DNA of 64,000 nucleotides from Algoriphagus resistens (lineage in GTDB: Bacteria; Bacteroidota; Bacteroidia; Cytophagales; Cyclobacteriaceae), in contig NZ_LMXN01000018.1 of assembly GCF_001442615.1 (NCBI RefSeq), positions 24,301-88,300 on the forward strand, written 5' to 3'. Each line of letters begins with the position of its first letter. The stretch's first letter is position 1. Below are positions 1-8,953 of this stretch, piece after piece. A program made the translations under genes and the position numbers. The notes under the pieces were generated by a model. It searched no databases and was not told the DNA's origin. It saw only the letters and a list, made by a program, of their open reading frames with translations.

Positions 1-2060
1 CCTTTAATGGAGTGCTATCCCTTGATGATATCTATGTGAAAGCCGAATCGAAGTATGCAGACAGGGATTTTTTCGAAGTATTCACTTATCCACTTCTATG
101 GGGTGGCAAGAGCATGGCCCTTTCCGATCCGTCTTCGGTAGTCATTTCCGAGACCTTGGCAGCAAGCCTGTTTCAAACGCCTGAGGAAGCGGTTGGCAAG
201 TCCGTGTCTTGGAAAGGAGAAAGGCTTGAAGGGAAGTTTATGGTATCCGGAGTTTTCGCATCTCTTCCCGCCAACGCTTCCATCCAATTTGATATCCTCT
301 TCAACTATGACCTACTTTTAAAAAACTCACCGGGTTTATCCGAATGGGGAAACAGCGGTCCAAGTACATTTGTACTTGCAAAGGAGGACTTGGATGTTTC
401 CAGGTTCAATGATAAAATCCTCAATTTCGTCAAGTCGAAGAACCCTGAATCACAAATTACCCTGTTTACTCGCCCTTATTCAGACAGGTATCTGTATAAT
501 ACCTATGAAAATGGCGTATTGATAGGGGGCAGAATTGAATATGTAAGGCTATTTTCTATCATTGCCGCTTTTATTCTCCTGATTGCCTGCATCAATTTCA
601 TGAACCTGTCCACGGCTAAAGCGACTGGACGCATAAAAGAGATAGGTGTTAAAAAGGCGATAGGTGCAGGCAGGAAAACACTTGTGTTCCAATATTTGGG
701 AGAATCTCTGGCGATGGTTTTTTTATCTTTTCTTGTTGCGATTACTCTAGTGGTGGTATTGCTGCCACAGTTTAACCAGATCACAGGGAAGCATCTGTAC
801 ATGGAAATGAACGGATGGTCAATTTTGATAAGCCTTGCTCTATTGGTCTTAACCGGAGTAATAGCCGGCAGTTATCCGGCACTGTATCTGTCCGGTTTTA
901 ATCCCGTAGCGGTATTAAAAGGGAAGTTGCAGGTTTCCACAAGTGAAGTTAGGGTAAGAAAAGGCTTGGTGGTCTTTCAGTTTGTACTATCTACGGTATT
1001 GATAGTAGCCATGGTAATCATCTCCAATCAATTGGAGCTTGTGCAGACGAAAAATCTTGGCTTTAGCCGTGATAATGTTATCACATTTACAGCAGAGGGA
1101 AAGGTAGCTGAAGCACCGGAAACTTTCCTGTCAGAGATAAAAAAGCTGGATGGAATCATCGATGCATCCTATATGGACGGAGATCTTGTTGGCCTTCACA
1201 GCGGCACCCTTGCCGTTGACTGGGAGGGTAAAGCACCTGACAAAGTTGTTGATTTCGAGCTTTTAGGGGTTGGTTATGACCTGATAGAAACTCTTGGAAT
1301 AGAACTGGCCGAAGGGCGATCTTTTGAGCGGGAATTCGGTTCGGAAGATTCAAAACTCATTTTTAACGAAACAGCCATTAAAGATATGGGGATTACGGAT
1401 CCTATCGGTAAAACGGTCAGTTTATGGGGTGAGGAAAAACAGATTGTCGGTGTGGTCAAAGATTTTAATTTTGAGTCACTCTATGAAAAAGTGAAGCCTT
1501 TATTTTTCAGGCTATTGCCAAAAGCCAATAACATAGTGGTCAAAATTAAGGCAGGAGCAGAGCAGGAGACTTTGGCCCGGCTTGAGGGGTTTTATAAGGA
1601 GCACAACATGGGTATTCCTTTTGAGTATAGCTTTCTTGGCGAGGATTTTCAAAAGTTATACGTGTCGGAAATGCAGGTAGCTGCCTTATCACGCTATTTC
1701 GCCGGATTGGCCATACTCATTTCTTGTTTGGGGCTGTTTGGTCTCGCGGCTTTTACTGCCGAAAGGAAGACAAAGGAAATCGGTATACGTAAGGTAATGG
1801 GAGCCAGTGGCTGGATAATAGTCAGGCTGCTGTCCTGGGATTTTGCAAAAATGGTATTAGCGGCCATTGTGGTTGCCTTGCCTTTAAGTTTCTATATGAC
1901 CAAGACCTGGCTGGACAATTTTGCATACCGGATCGAACTGGAATGGTGGATGTTTGCTGGAGCAGGCCTACTGGCCATGGGCATTGCTTTGTTAACTGTA
2001 GGTTTCCATTCTATTAAAGCTGCAATGATGAATCCGGTGAAAAGTCTGAAAAGTGAATGA
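1..2060 (+). CDS. FtsX/MacB-type ABC transporter permease, 5'-truncated by window edge
   Basis: The reading frame is open from base 3, so the gene starts outside the window; alignment with the next gene suggests about 100 N-terminal residues (first membrane helix and start of the periplasmic domain) are missing. Visible are the rest of the first MacB-like periplasmic domain, a three-helix FtsX core with INFMNLSTAKA and KEIGVKKAIGAG, the GSYPALYLSGFNP loop, a further helix, a second periplasmic domain and a final FtsX core with CLGLFGLAAFTAERKTKEIG. It ends in NPVKSLKSE. Duplicated FtsX permeases of this kind pair with a separate ATPase and usually do mechanotransmission or efflux rather than bulk transport; the substrate cannot be told. 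Close paralogue of the genes at 2222, 8954 and 14209. Confidence 0.93.
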   Translation, partial: FNGVLSLDDIYVKAESKYADRDFFEVFTYPLLWGGKSMALSDPSSVVISETLAASLFQTPEEAVGKSVSWKGERLEGKFMVSGVFASLPANASIQFDILFNYDLLLKNSPGLSEWGNSGPSTFVLAKEDLDVSRFNDKILNFVKSKNPESQITLFTRPYSDRYLYNTYENGVLIGGRIEYVRLFSIIAAFILLIACINFMNLSTAKATGRIKEIGVKKAIGAGRKTLVFQYLGESLAMVFLSFLVAITLVVVLLPQFNQITGKHLYMEMNGWSILISLALLVLTGVIAGSYPALYLSGFNPVAVLKGKLQVSTSEVRVRKGLVVFQFVLSTVLIVAMVIISNQLELVQTKNLGFSRDNVITFTAEGKVAEAPETFLSEIKKLDGIIDASYMDGDLVGLHSGTLAVDWEGKAPDKVVDFELLGVGYDLIETLGIELAEGRSFEREFGSEDSKLIFNETAIKDMGITDPIGKTVSLWGEEKQIVGVVKDFNFESLYEKVKPLFFRLLPKANNIVVKIKAGAEQETLARLEGFYKEHNMGIPFEYSFLGEDFQKLYVSEMQVAALSRYFAGLAILISCLGLFGLAAFTAERKTKEIGIRKVMGASGWIIVRLLSWDFAKMVLAAIVVALPLSFYMTKTWLDNFAYRIELEWWMFAGAGLLAMGIALLTVGFHSIKAAMMNPVKSLKSE

Positions 2061-2221
2061 GTAGCAAGTAGTTATTAGTATCAAGACGCTAGAGTCAAGA
2101 TCAAAGCTTTTAGATGACCAGATATTGAAGATTAGACAACTAATTAATCCTTAACCATCTTTGTCAGTATCAAGATTCCAGACCCTAGAGTCACGAACCA
2201 AAAGACTAAACTGATCTGTCT

Positions 2222-4588
2222 ATGTTCCGACATAACCTCCTTCTGATCTTCCGAAGTTTCAAGAGGGATAAGAGCACTTTCTTTATTAATCTAATTGGCC
2301 TCTCTACAGGGCTTGCCTGCGCCCTTTTGATTTTTTTGTGGGTCAGCGATGAATTGGGTTTTGATCAATTTCATGAAAAAGATAAACGGCTTTACCAGGT
2401 GATGGTGAACAGGCAATCCGGAAATGGGGTTCAGACAGAAAATTTTACACCGGCATTTTTAGCGGAAGCTTTGGCTGAAGAAATTCCAGAAGTTGAAATG
2501 GCTGTTACAACTGCCTCCATACAGGGCTTTGAAGACATTAAGCTTTCTATTGCTTATGAAGATGTGGTACTGAAAGAAAAGGGAAGGTTCGTAGGAAAAG
2601 ATTTTTTCAATATGTTCTCCTATGAGTTGATCCAGGGAAATACAGGACAGATATTGGCCGATAAAAATTCCATTGCTCTGTCTGAAACACTTGCAGTCAA
2701 GTTGTTTAAATCTGCAGAAAATGCTATTGGAAAAGTTGTGACACTAAAGGTTAAAGAAGAGGGATATGTGGTCTCCGGTGTTTTTAAAGATATACCATCA
2801 AATTCTTCACAAAACTTTGATTTTTTAATTTCTTGGGATGCGTATAAAGGGTATCTGCAGCCACAATGGTATGAATGGGATGAGTTATTATATCGAACCT
2901 ATGTTTTGTTGTCGGAAGGGTCAGATCCTGAGCTGCTAAATGAGAAAATTGCCGGGTTTATTAAATCAAAGTATAAAAACTCTCCGGACGAACTATTCAT
3001 TAGGCCTTATTCCTCCGGATATCTACATGGAAAATATGAAAATGGTGTTCAGGCAGGTGGACGTATTGAATACGTAAAATTGTTTTCAATACTTGCTGTA
3101 TTCATTTTGGTTATAGCATCAATTAATTTCATGAATCTCTCAACGGCCAAGGCCTTCAGCCGTGCAAAAGAAGTGGGCATCAAGAAATCGATGGGAGCAG
3201 GAAGGAAAACAATGATTCTTCAGTATTTGACCGAATCACTAGTGCTCACCCTCTTTGCGCTAGTTTTGTCCATAGCCGTAGTACAACTTCTTCTACCTCA
3301 GTTTAATCTATTGACTGGAAAAAACCTTTCCTTGGTCTTTGACTTAAAGATGTTCATTGCTATTTCTGTAGTTGTTGCTTTTACAGGACTGTTGGCCGGA
3401 AGTTATCCGGCTTTTTATCTTTCCGGATTTAATCCAGCACTTGTTCTTAAAGGGAAATTAAAAACCGAAAAGAGTGAGGTTTCTGTTCGTAAGGGATTGG
3501 TAGTGTTTCAATTTGCCTTGTCTGTACTATTTATAGTGTCGGTAGTGGTAGTGTACAAGCAAATCGATTTAATCCAGACAAAAAATTTAGGATATAATAA
3601 AGACAATGTAATTTACTTTGATTCTGAAGGATTTAAAGGGGGGCAGGATTTAGCGTTTATATCAGAGTTGCGTAATATTCCCGGTGTATCCCATGCTTCA
3701 GGTACATCTGAGATTATAGTTGATCCGGGCGCTATCATGACTGGAGTTAGCTGGCCCGGCAAAAATCCGGAGGAGGAATTTGTATTTCACGGCGCCGGTG
3801 TCATGGAAGGAATGATAGAGCTGCTTGGGATTGAAATAAAAGAAGGCCGCTCATTTTCCTATGATTTTCAATCAGAAAATGATCAGTTGATTATTAATGA
3901 AACCGCTTTGGAACTTATGGGACTGAACAATCCCATAGGTCAGGTTATAGATTTTTATGGCAATGCCGAAATAGTAGGGATCGCCAAAAATTTCCACTTC
4001 CAATCTTTTTATGAGGAAGTTAAACCCTATGTTTTTTTATTGGAACGTGGAGCTATGCAATTTATGGTGAAACTTGAGGCCGGAAATGAACAGGAAAGCC
4101 TGTCAAAGATTGAAGGACTTTACAGAAAATTTAATCCTGAGTATAACTTTAATTATAAATACCTTGATCAGGATTATCAAGCCCTATACGCTTCAGAACA
4201 TCGTGTTGCGGCACTTTCCAGATACTTTGCAGGCATTGCTATCATAATTTCCTGTATGGGATTGTTTGGACTGGCAACTTTTACCGCCGAAAGAAGGATC
4301 AAAGAGATAGGTATTCGCAAGGTTTTGGGCTCCAGTGAGTGGAAAATTTTGACCCTTTTGACCCGGGACTTTGCGAAAATGGTTTTAATATCGGTTGTTG
4401 TCGCAATACCTATAAGCTACTATGTGACCAAAAGCTGGTTGGATGGATTTGCATTTAAAATAGAGCTTGAATGGTGGTTTTTTATCGGGGCAGGGGCATT
4501 GACTATGTTGATTGCTCTACTTACAGTTAGTTTTCAGTCGATCAAAGCTGCATTGATGAATCCCGTGAAGAGCCTGAAGAGTGAATAA
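2222..4588 (+). CDS. FtsX/MacB-type ABC transporter permease (788 aa)
   Basis: Full-length inner-membrane permease. Helix 1 is at about residues 21-41, then a MacB-like periplasmic domain to about 285, FtsX helices at about 287-309, 339-358 and 378-400 with KEVGIKKSMGAG between the first two, a fifth helix at about 424-445, a second periplasmic domain, and a C-terminal FtsX core beginning CMGLFGLATFTAERR. It ends in NPVKSLKSE. The 161-bp gap from the preceding gene has linker-type repeats but neither the palindrome nor the sigma54-like element seen elsewhere, so it is probably transcribed with the upstream gene. The C-terminal core is nearly the same as in the gene at 14209 (both share GIRKVLGSSEWKI). 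Substrate unknown; no ATPase partner nearby. Confidence 0.95.
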   Translation: MFRHNLLLIFRSFKRDKSTFFINLIGLSTGLACALLIFLWVSDELGFDQFHEKDKRLYQVMVNRQSGNGVQTENFTPAFLAEALAEEIPEVEMAVTTASIQGFEDIKLSIAYEDVVLKEKGRFVGKDFFNMFSYELIQGNTGQILADKNSIALSETLAVKLFKSAENAIGKVVTLKVKEEGYVVSGVFKDIPSNSSQNFDFLISWDAYKGYLQPQWYEWDELLYRTYVLLSEGSDPELLNEKIAGFIKSKYKNSPDELFIRPYSSGYLHGKYENGVQAGGRIEYVKLFSILAVFILVIASINFMNLSTAKAFSRAKEVGIKKSMGAGRKTMILQYLTESLVLTLFALVLSIAVVQLLLPQFNLLTGKNLSLVFDLKMFIAISVVVAFTGLLAGSYPAFYLSGFNPALVLKGKLKTEKSEVSVRKGLVVFQFALSVLFIVSVVVVYKQIDLIQTKNLGYNKDNVIYFDSEGFKGGQDLAFISELRNIPGVSHASGTSEIIVDPGAIMTGVSWPGKNPEEEFVFHGAGVMEGMIELLGIEIKEGRSFSYDFQSENDQLIINETALELMGLNNPIGQVIDFYGNAEIVGIAKNFHFQSFYEEVKPYVFLLERGAMQFMVKLEAGNEQESLSKIEGLYRKFNPEYNFNYKYLDQDYQALYASEHRVAALSRYFAGIAIIISCMGLFGLATFTAERRIKEIGIRKVLGSSEWKILTLLTRDFAKMVLISVVVAIPISYYVTKSWLDGFAFKIELEWWFFIGAGALTMLIALLTVSFQSIKAALMNPVKSLKSE

Positions 4589-4679
4589 GAAGTCAGAAAT
4601 ATAAAGTTTGAAGTACGAATTTTAAAGATGAAAAGTAACGTATTTGTTAATAAGATTGGGTCTTGAAGAACTGTTAAAC

Positions 4680-5458
4680 TTATTCTGACCGAAGGCTAGT
4701 TATTGGGTTTGCCAGAGCCGTCTTTATTGCCTGTCCACTGACAGTCAACAAAGCAATTATGACCGCACCGACAGCAGCGGCAATAAATATCCACCAGTGG
4801 ATAGTAATCCGGTATTCAAAGCCTTCAAGCCAATTATTCATAACATAGTAGGCAATAGGCAATGAGAAAAGGATCGAAACAAATACAAGCTTCATGAAAT
4901 CCTTTGACAGCAAAGTAGTTATCTGAGTTACACTTGCTCCCAAAACTTTCCTGATGCCGACTTCTTTGGAACGTTGCTCAGAGGAAAAAATCACTAACCC
5001 CAATAATCCCAGACAGGAGATGAAAATTGCAAGAAAGGCAAAATAGCCTGAGATCTTTTTGACTACTTGTTCGCTTTTATACAAAGAGGCGTATTCATCA
5101 TCTGCGAACTGGTAAGTGTAGGGAAAGTCGGGATTTAAGCTTTTGTGAAGTACTTCCAGCGATTCGATTATTTCTGTGGTCTTTTCAGGATCGATCCGGA
5201 TGAGGGCTACACCCCATAAGTATCCGTCATCCAGCCTGATTACCAACGGTTCAATGGGGACATGCAATTTGTAAAGGTTTTGATGAATTCCGGTCGGAAG
5301 TAGTTGAGCACTCTCCAAGAAAATTTCCACTTGGCCTTACGGGCAGAGTCCTCCACTTCTTTTCTGAATACCTCGAAGAGATCACCCTCGATCTCTTCGA
5401 GATAATCCTGCCGGCAAAACCAGCGGAGGAATTGAAGTGCTTTTTTTGGAGGTTGCAT
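4680..5458 (-). pseudogene. PadR-linked ABC permease with internal deletion and frame break
   Basis: Two open frames on the minus strand form the remains of one gene. The first (5458 down to about 5275) encodes MQPPKKALQFLRWFCRQDYL and continues to FRPEFIKTF, the cytoplasmic prefix domain that precedes the first membrane helix in PadR-coupled Bacteroidota permeases. The second (about 5275 down to 4680) encodes only the end of the second periplasmic domain and the last FtsX core (CLGLLGLVIFSSEQRSKEVG to NPITSLRSE). At the junction, around base 5275, the two parts are in different frames, so roughly 500 residues are missing and translation would stop soon after the prefix. The ATG overlaps the PadR stop as TGATG, the usual coupled arrangement. 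Probably non-functional. Confidence 0.8.
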
Positions 5459-5784
5459 CAGCCAAAGGAGATTTTTGGAATCCTGTTGTAGATAGTGTTT
5501 CTTAAAGCAAACTGCTCATCGAGAACCCTTTTGCCAAGTGCAGTAATAACATAATATTTTTTGCGTCTGCCACCACGTGCTTCGGTAATGCCTCCGAATC
5601 TTGATTTTACATAATCTTTTTCCTCCATCCGTTTCAGTACTACATGTACCGCGCTGATGTTCAATGATTTGTCCAGCTCTTTTTCAAGACCTTCAAGAAT
5701 CGATACACCATAGGCCTCATCGTGAAGTGCCGCCACCATCAGTAGTACCAGTTCTTCAAATTCTCCCAAAGAATGTTGTGCCAT
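5458..5784 (-). CDS. PadR family transcriptional regulator
   Basis: A 108-residue winged-helix protein with the typical PadR layout: LGEFEELVLLMVAALHDEAYG at the start, a recognition region around NISAVHVVLKRMEEKDYV, and the wing GGRRKKYYVITALGKRVL. PadR proteins are dimeric repressors that respond to small molecules or membrane stress. The stop codon overlaps the ATG of the downstream permease remnant (TGATG), so the two were translationally coupled and the regulator presumably controlled its own permease. Since that permease is broken, the regulator may now act only on itself or elsewhere. A long inverted repeat lies just upstream of the start and is a likely operator. Confidence 0.9.
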   Translation of the reverse strand: MAQHSLGEFEELVLLMVAALHDEAYGVSILEGLEKELDKSLNISAVHVVLKRMEEKDYVKSRFGGITEARGGRRKKYYVITALGKRVLDEQFALRNTIYNRIPKISFG

Positions 5785-5793
5785 TTTACATTT

Positions 5794-5847
5794 ATTTACT
5801 TAACAAAAGTGAAAGTAATGTATTTGATTCATATTTGTTAAGTAAAT
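5794..5847. promoter_or_regulatory. Inverted repeat upstream of padR-like gene, probable operator
   Basis: ATTTACTTAACAAA (5794-5807) and its exact reverse complement TTTGTTAAGTAAAT (5834-5847) are separated by 26 bp and lie 10-63 bp upstream of the PadR start codon. The 14-bp perfect arms and position suggest an autoregulatory PadR site overlapping the promoter. Binding is inferred. Confidence 0.6.
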
Positions 5848-5966
5848 ACTGATTTTTTTGTCAAAGAATCCCAATTATATGTTGCCATCGAGGACTCTGA
5901 CTCCGGCGGAGAGATAACTCTTTGATGGACAGCTCAAATCGGCAATACAATTGATTTGCCCGACTG

Positions 5967-5982
5967 CGGACATTATTGTCCG
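5967..5982. promoter_or_regulatory. Palindromic upstream activating site A
   Basis: CGGACATTATTGTCCG, with perfect 6-bp arms and a 4-bp centre. It starts 76 bp before the sigma54-like element at 6043. First of six copies of the same two-part module; probable dimer site for an NtrC-type activator. Confidence 0.75.
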
Positions 5983-6042
5983 TACTTTTTCGATCTGACA
6001 TCTATTCTTACCCCTTGATCGCGGAATTTGGCCTATTTCGCA

Positions 6043-6058
6043 TGGCATGAATGTGGAA
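6043..6058 (+). promoter_or_regulatory. Sigma54-like promoter A
   Basis: TGGCAT-GAATG-TGGAA. The -24 GG and the -12 G fit sigma54 spacing; the canonical C next to that G is A here. Transcription would start near 6068, giving a leader of about 240 nt before the permease start at 6307. Confidence 0.65.
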
Positions 6059-6306
6059 GAGTGGACTAATGGTGTCTAGAGTAGGTAAGTGCTTCATGTA
6101 CTAAGAACAACGAAGAAAGTATCAAGAGGTGAAATTTAAAGCAAGAGTTAGGAAGGGGAAAACGAAGATAGAATCATCGGTCCTCTATCCGGGATACCCC
6201 AACAAACTGAAATCTTGATCACCGGCAACTATTCAACTCTCAATCTTCCTTCGCCTGAGCACCTGCGGTGTATCGGACAATTTCTTCTGATCTTTTTATC
6301 AAAACC

Positions 6307-8667
6307 ATGCTGAAAAACTATTTTAAAATTGCCTTTCGCAACTTGATGAGAAACAAGATTTTCTCCATGACAAATCTTGTTGGGTTGTCGCTCGGTTGTA
6401 CCTGCACCATTTTTATACTCCTGTGGGTGTACGATGAACTTACCTACGATAAGTTTCATGAAAACTACAGAGATATCTATCAGGTGATGGCACATCGTGA
6501 TTACAATAACCAGATTTTCACAGATAAAAACATGGTTTTTCCACTTGCTGCAACTTTAGAGCAAGAACTGCCAGAAGTAGAGAAGGCGGTCATGACTTCC
6601 TATGCAGAATCTCATGTTTTAGGTTTTGGGGATACAAAACAGCGGAAAGACGGGATGACAGTAAGTGAAAATTTCTTCGATATGTTTTCCTGGCAATTTC
6701 TTCAGGGTAATGCCCAAACAGCCCTACCGGATCCCAGTTCCATTATTTTGACAGAGTCTGCGGCAAAGGCATTTTTTGGAGATGAGAATCCTCTACATAA
6801 GACGCTGAAGATCGATAATGACAAGGAGGTAACTGTCACCGCCATCCTCAAGGATCTGCCGGGAAATTCCAGCTTTCAGTTTGATTACATCCATCTATTC
6901 AATTATTCGGATGAGAGTTTGCTGCAGGCGATGACCAACTGGGGGAATTCATCCTGGAATGTCTTTCTTCAAGTAACTCCAGGCACCAATCCGCAGGAAC
7001 TTTCACAAAGAATTACGGACATAAAAATCGAAAACAATCCGCCAGATAAAGAAATCAGTGAATATTTCGCTTTTCCGATGAGCAAATGGAGGCTTTATGG
7101 GGAGTTTAAAGATGGGGTAAACACTGGTGGTATGATTGTTTATGCCCGGCTTTTTTCAATTGTCGCAGTAATTATCCTTTTGATTGCCTGTGTCAATTTT
7201 ATGAACCTATCCACAGCCCGCTCTGAACGAAGGGCAAAAGAAGTTGGTATACGGAAAACGTTGGGCTCAGGCAAGAGGCAACTCATGCTCCAGTTCTTTT
7301 TTGAGTCTATGATACTGACTTTACTTGCTTTTCTTGTGTCAGTGCTTACTGTTTACCTGTTGATGCCTTGGTTCAACCAGCTTTCAGGCAAGACACTTTC
7401 TTTAGACCTTAGCTCTCCAGTATTTTGGATTATCTCGTTGGCTGTTGTGACATGTACAGGTGTGATTGCCGGCAGTTATCCCGCGATTTACCTTTCTTCT
7501 TTTAATCCGATTAAGATCCTCAAAGGCACTTTTCTGGCAGGTGGTAAGGCTGTATTGCCAAGGAATATTCTGGTAGTCGGACAGTTTGTTATTTCCATTT
7601 TGCTGATTTCCTGCACACTCATTGTCTACCAGCAGATTCAGCATATCAAAAACAGGGATATCGGGTACAACCCTGATAACCTCATCATGATATCATCCTC
7701 TGAAGATATACAGAAAAACTTTTCGGTAATCAAAGATGAGCTTCTCAAAACAGGAATGGTCCAGGCAGCCACCCGCACATTTTCACCTATTACGAGTATC
7801 TGGTGGAGGTCTCCATCCCCTGACTGGGAGGGAAAACCTACGGACATGAACCTGCTTATGGCGGGTATGTATTCAGATGTTGATTTCTCAGAGACTATGG
7901 GAGTCAAAATGCTCCAAGGGACAGATTTTGCGGGAATGCCTAGCGACTCATCGGCTTTGATTCTTAATTTGGCGGCGGTAGAAGCCATGGGCTTAGAGGA
8001 ACCTGTGGGCATGCAAATGAGATATGGTAACTCTTCTTACACTGTCGTTGGCGTGACAGACAACATCGTGATGGATTCGCCTTTTAACCCAGTAGATCCC
8101 ATGATGGTCTTCTTTGATCCTACAAGTACTTATTCGATCAGTATAAGGCTTAGGGAAGGTACTTCTGTTCAGGCTGGATTGCAGTCTGTGGAAGAAATAT
8201 TTCGAAAATATAACCCTGCAGTCCCATTCGAATACCAATTTGTGGATCAGGAATTTGAACGAAAGTTTTTGTCTGAAGACCTAGTGAGCAAAATCATCAC
8301 AATTTTCTCAGGCATAGCAATATTTATCTGCTGCATTGGATTGGCAGGACTTGCTTCATTTACGATTGAAAAAAGGACTAGAGAAATCGGTGTACGTAAG
8401 GTTTTGGGGGCTACAGTTTCCCAGGTTCTTCTACTTGTTTCTAAAGACTTTCTGAAGCTTGTGCTGATTGCCTTTATCATTGCGGTACCATTCGCTTACT
8501 GGCAAATGGATAACTGGCTGAAAAGCTACACTTATCATATTACCATCAGCATCTGGGTGTTTGCACTAGTGGGATTTGCCGTGTTGTTTCTTTCTCTGGT
8601 AGTTGTAAGTCTGAATACATTGCGTGCAGCTATGACAAATCCGGTGAATAGTCTGAAGAGTGAATGA
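6307..8667 (+). CDS. FtsX/MacB-type ABC transporter permease (786 aa)
   Basis: The frame is open from 6268, but the ATG at 6307 is preferred because it gives the family N-terminus MLKNYFKIAFRNLMRNK immediately before helix 1 (GLSLGCTCTIFILLWVYDE). Two MacB-like periplasmic domains alternate with FtsX cores marked by NFMNLSTARSERRAKEVG and GLAGLASFTIEKRTREIG; it ends in NPVNSLKSE. It is more divergent than the 2222/8954/14209 group and closer to the genes at 16722 and 36221 in the ARSE-R-KEVGIRK segment. It is the only gene downstream of sigma54-like promoter A and has an unusually long predicted leader with linker-like repeats. Substrate unknown. Confidence 0.95.
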   Translation: MLKNYFKIAFRNLMRNKIFSMTNLVGLSLGCTCTIFILLWVYDELTYDKFHENYRDIYQVMAHRDYNNQIFTDKNMVFPLAATLEQELPEVEKAVMTSYAESHVLGFGDTKQRKDGMTVSENFFDMFSWQFLQGNAQTALPDPSSIILTESAAKAFFGDENPLHKTLKIDNDKEVTVTAILKDLPGNSSFQFDYIHLFNYSDESLLQAMTNWGNSSWNVFLQVTPGTNPQELSQRITDIKIENNPPDKEISEYFAFPMSKWRLYGEFKDGVNTGGMIVYARLFSIVAVIILLIACVNFMNLSTARSERRAKEVGIRKTLGSGKRQLMLQFFFESMILTLLAFLVSVLTVYLLMPWFNQLSGKTLSLDLSSPVFWIISLAVVTCTGVIAGSYPAIYLSSFNPIKILKGTFLAGGKAVLPRNILVVGQFVISILLISCTLIVYQQIQHIKNRDIGYNPDNLIMISSSEDIQKNFSVIKDELLKTGMVQAATRTFSPITSIWWRSPSPDWEGKPTDMNLLMAGMYSDVDFSETMGVKMLQGTDFAGMPSDSSALILNLAAVEAMGLEEPVGMQMRYGNSSYTVVGVTDNIVMDSPFNPVDPMMVFFDPTSTYSISIRLREGTSVQAGLQSVEEIFRKYNPAVPFEYQFVDQEFERKFLSEDLVSKIITIFSGIAIFICCIGLAGLASFTIEKRTREIGVRKVLGATVSQVLLLVSKDFLKLVLIAFIIAVPFAYWQMDNWLKSYTYHITISIWVFALVGFAVLFLSLVVVSLNTLRAAMTNPVNSLKSE

Positions 8668-8811
8668 GGGTATGGGGTGAAGTACCAAGAAGCTAAATCC
8701 GGGATAAGAGAATTGAGACTATCACCTTAGAATACACGATAGCCTGATAAACCATCACTTTCCAGCCTATGACTTCCTACATACCTTCGCGTGGACTTGT
8801 TCGACCGTACA

Positions 8812-8827
8812 CGGACAAACCTGTCCG
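8812..8827. promoter_or_regulatory. Palindromic upstream activating site B
   Basis: CGGACAAACCTGTCCG, perfect 6-bp arms. It starts exactly 75 bp before the sigma54-like element at 8887. Confidence 0.75.
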
Positions 8828-8886
8828 CAGATGTTTCCAAATAATGGATGAATAGCTGTTTTTGAGGGAATTGAGCCTTATAATAC

Positions 8887-8902
8887 TGGCATAAAAGTGG
8901 AA
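8887..8902 (+). promoter_or_regulatory. Sigma54-like promoter B
   Basis: TGGCAT-AAAAG-TGGAA, the same pattern as promoter A. It ends about 50 bp before the permease start at 8954, giving a leader of about 40 nt. Confidence 0.65.
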
Positions 8903-8953
8903 ATGCGACACTAAAACGTTTTCATTTCAGACTGCACATTTTCCCCAGAAATT

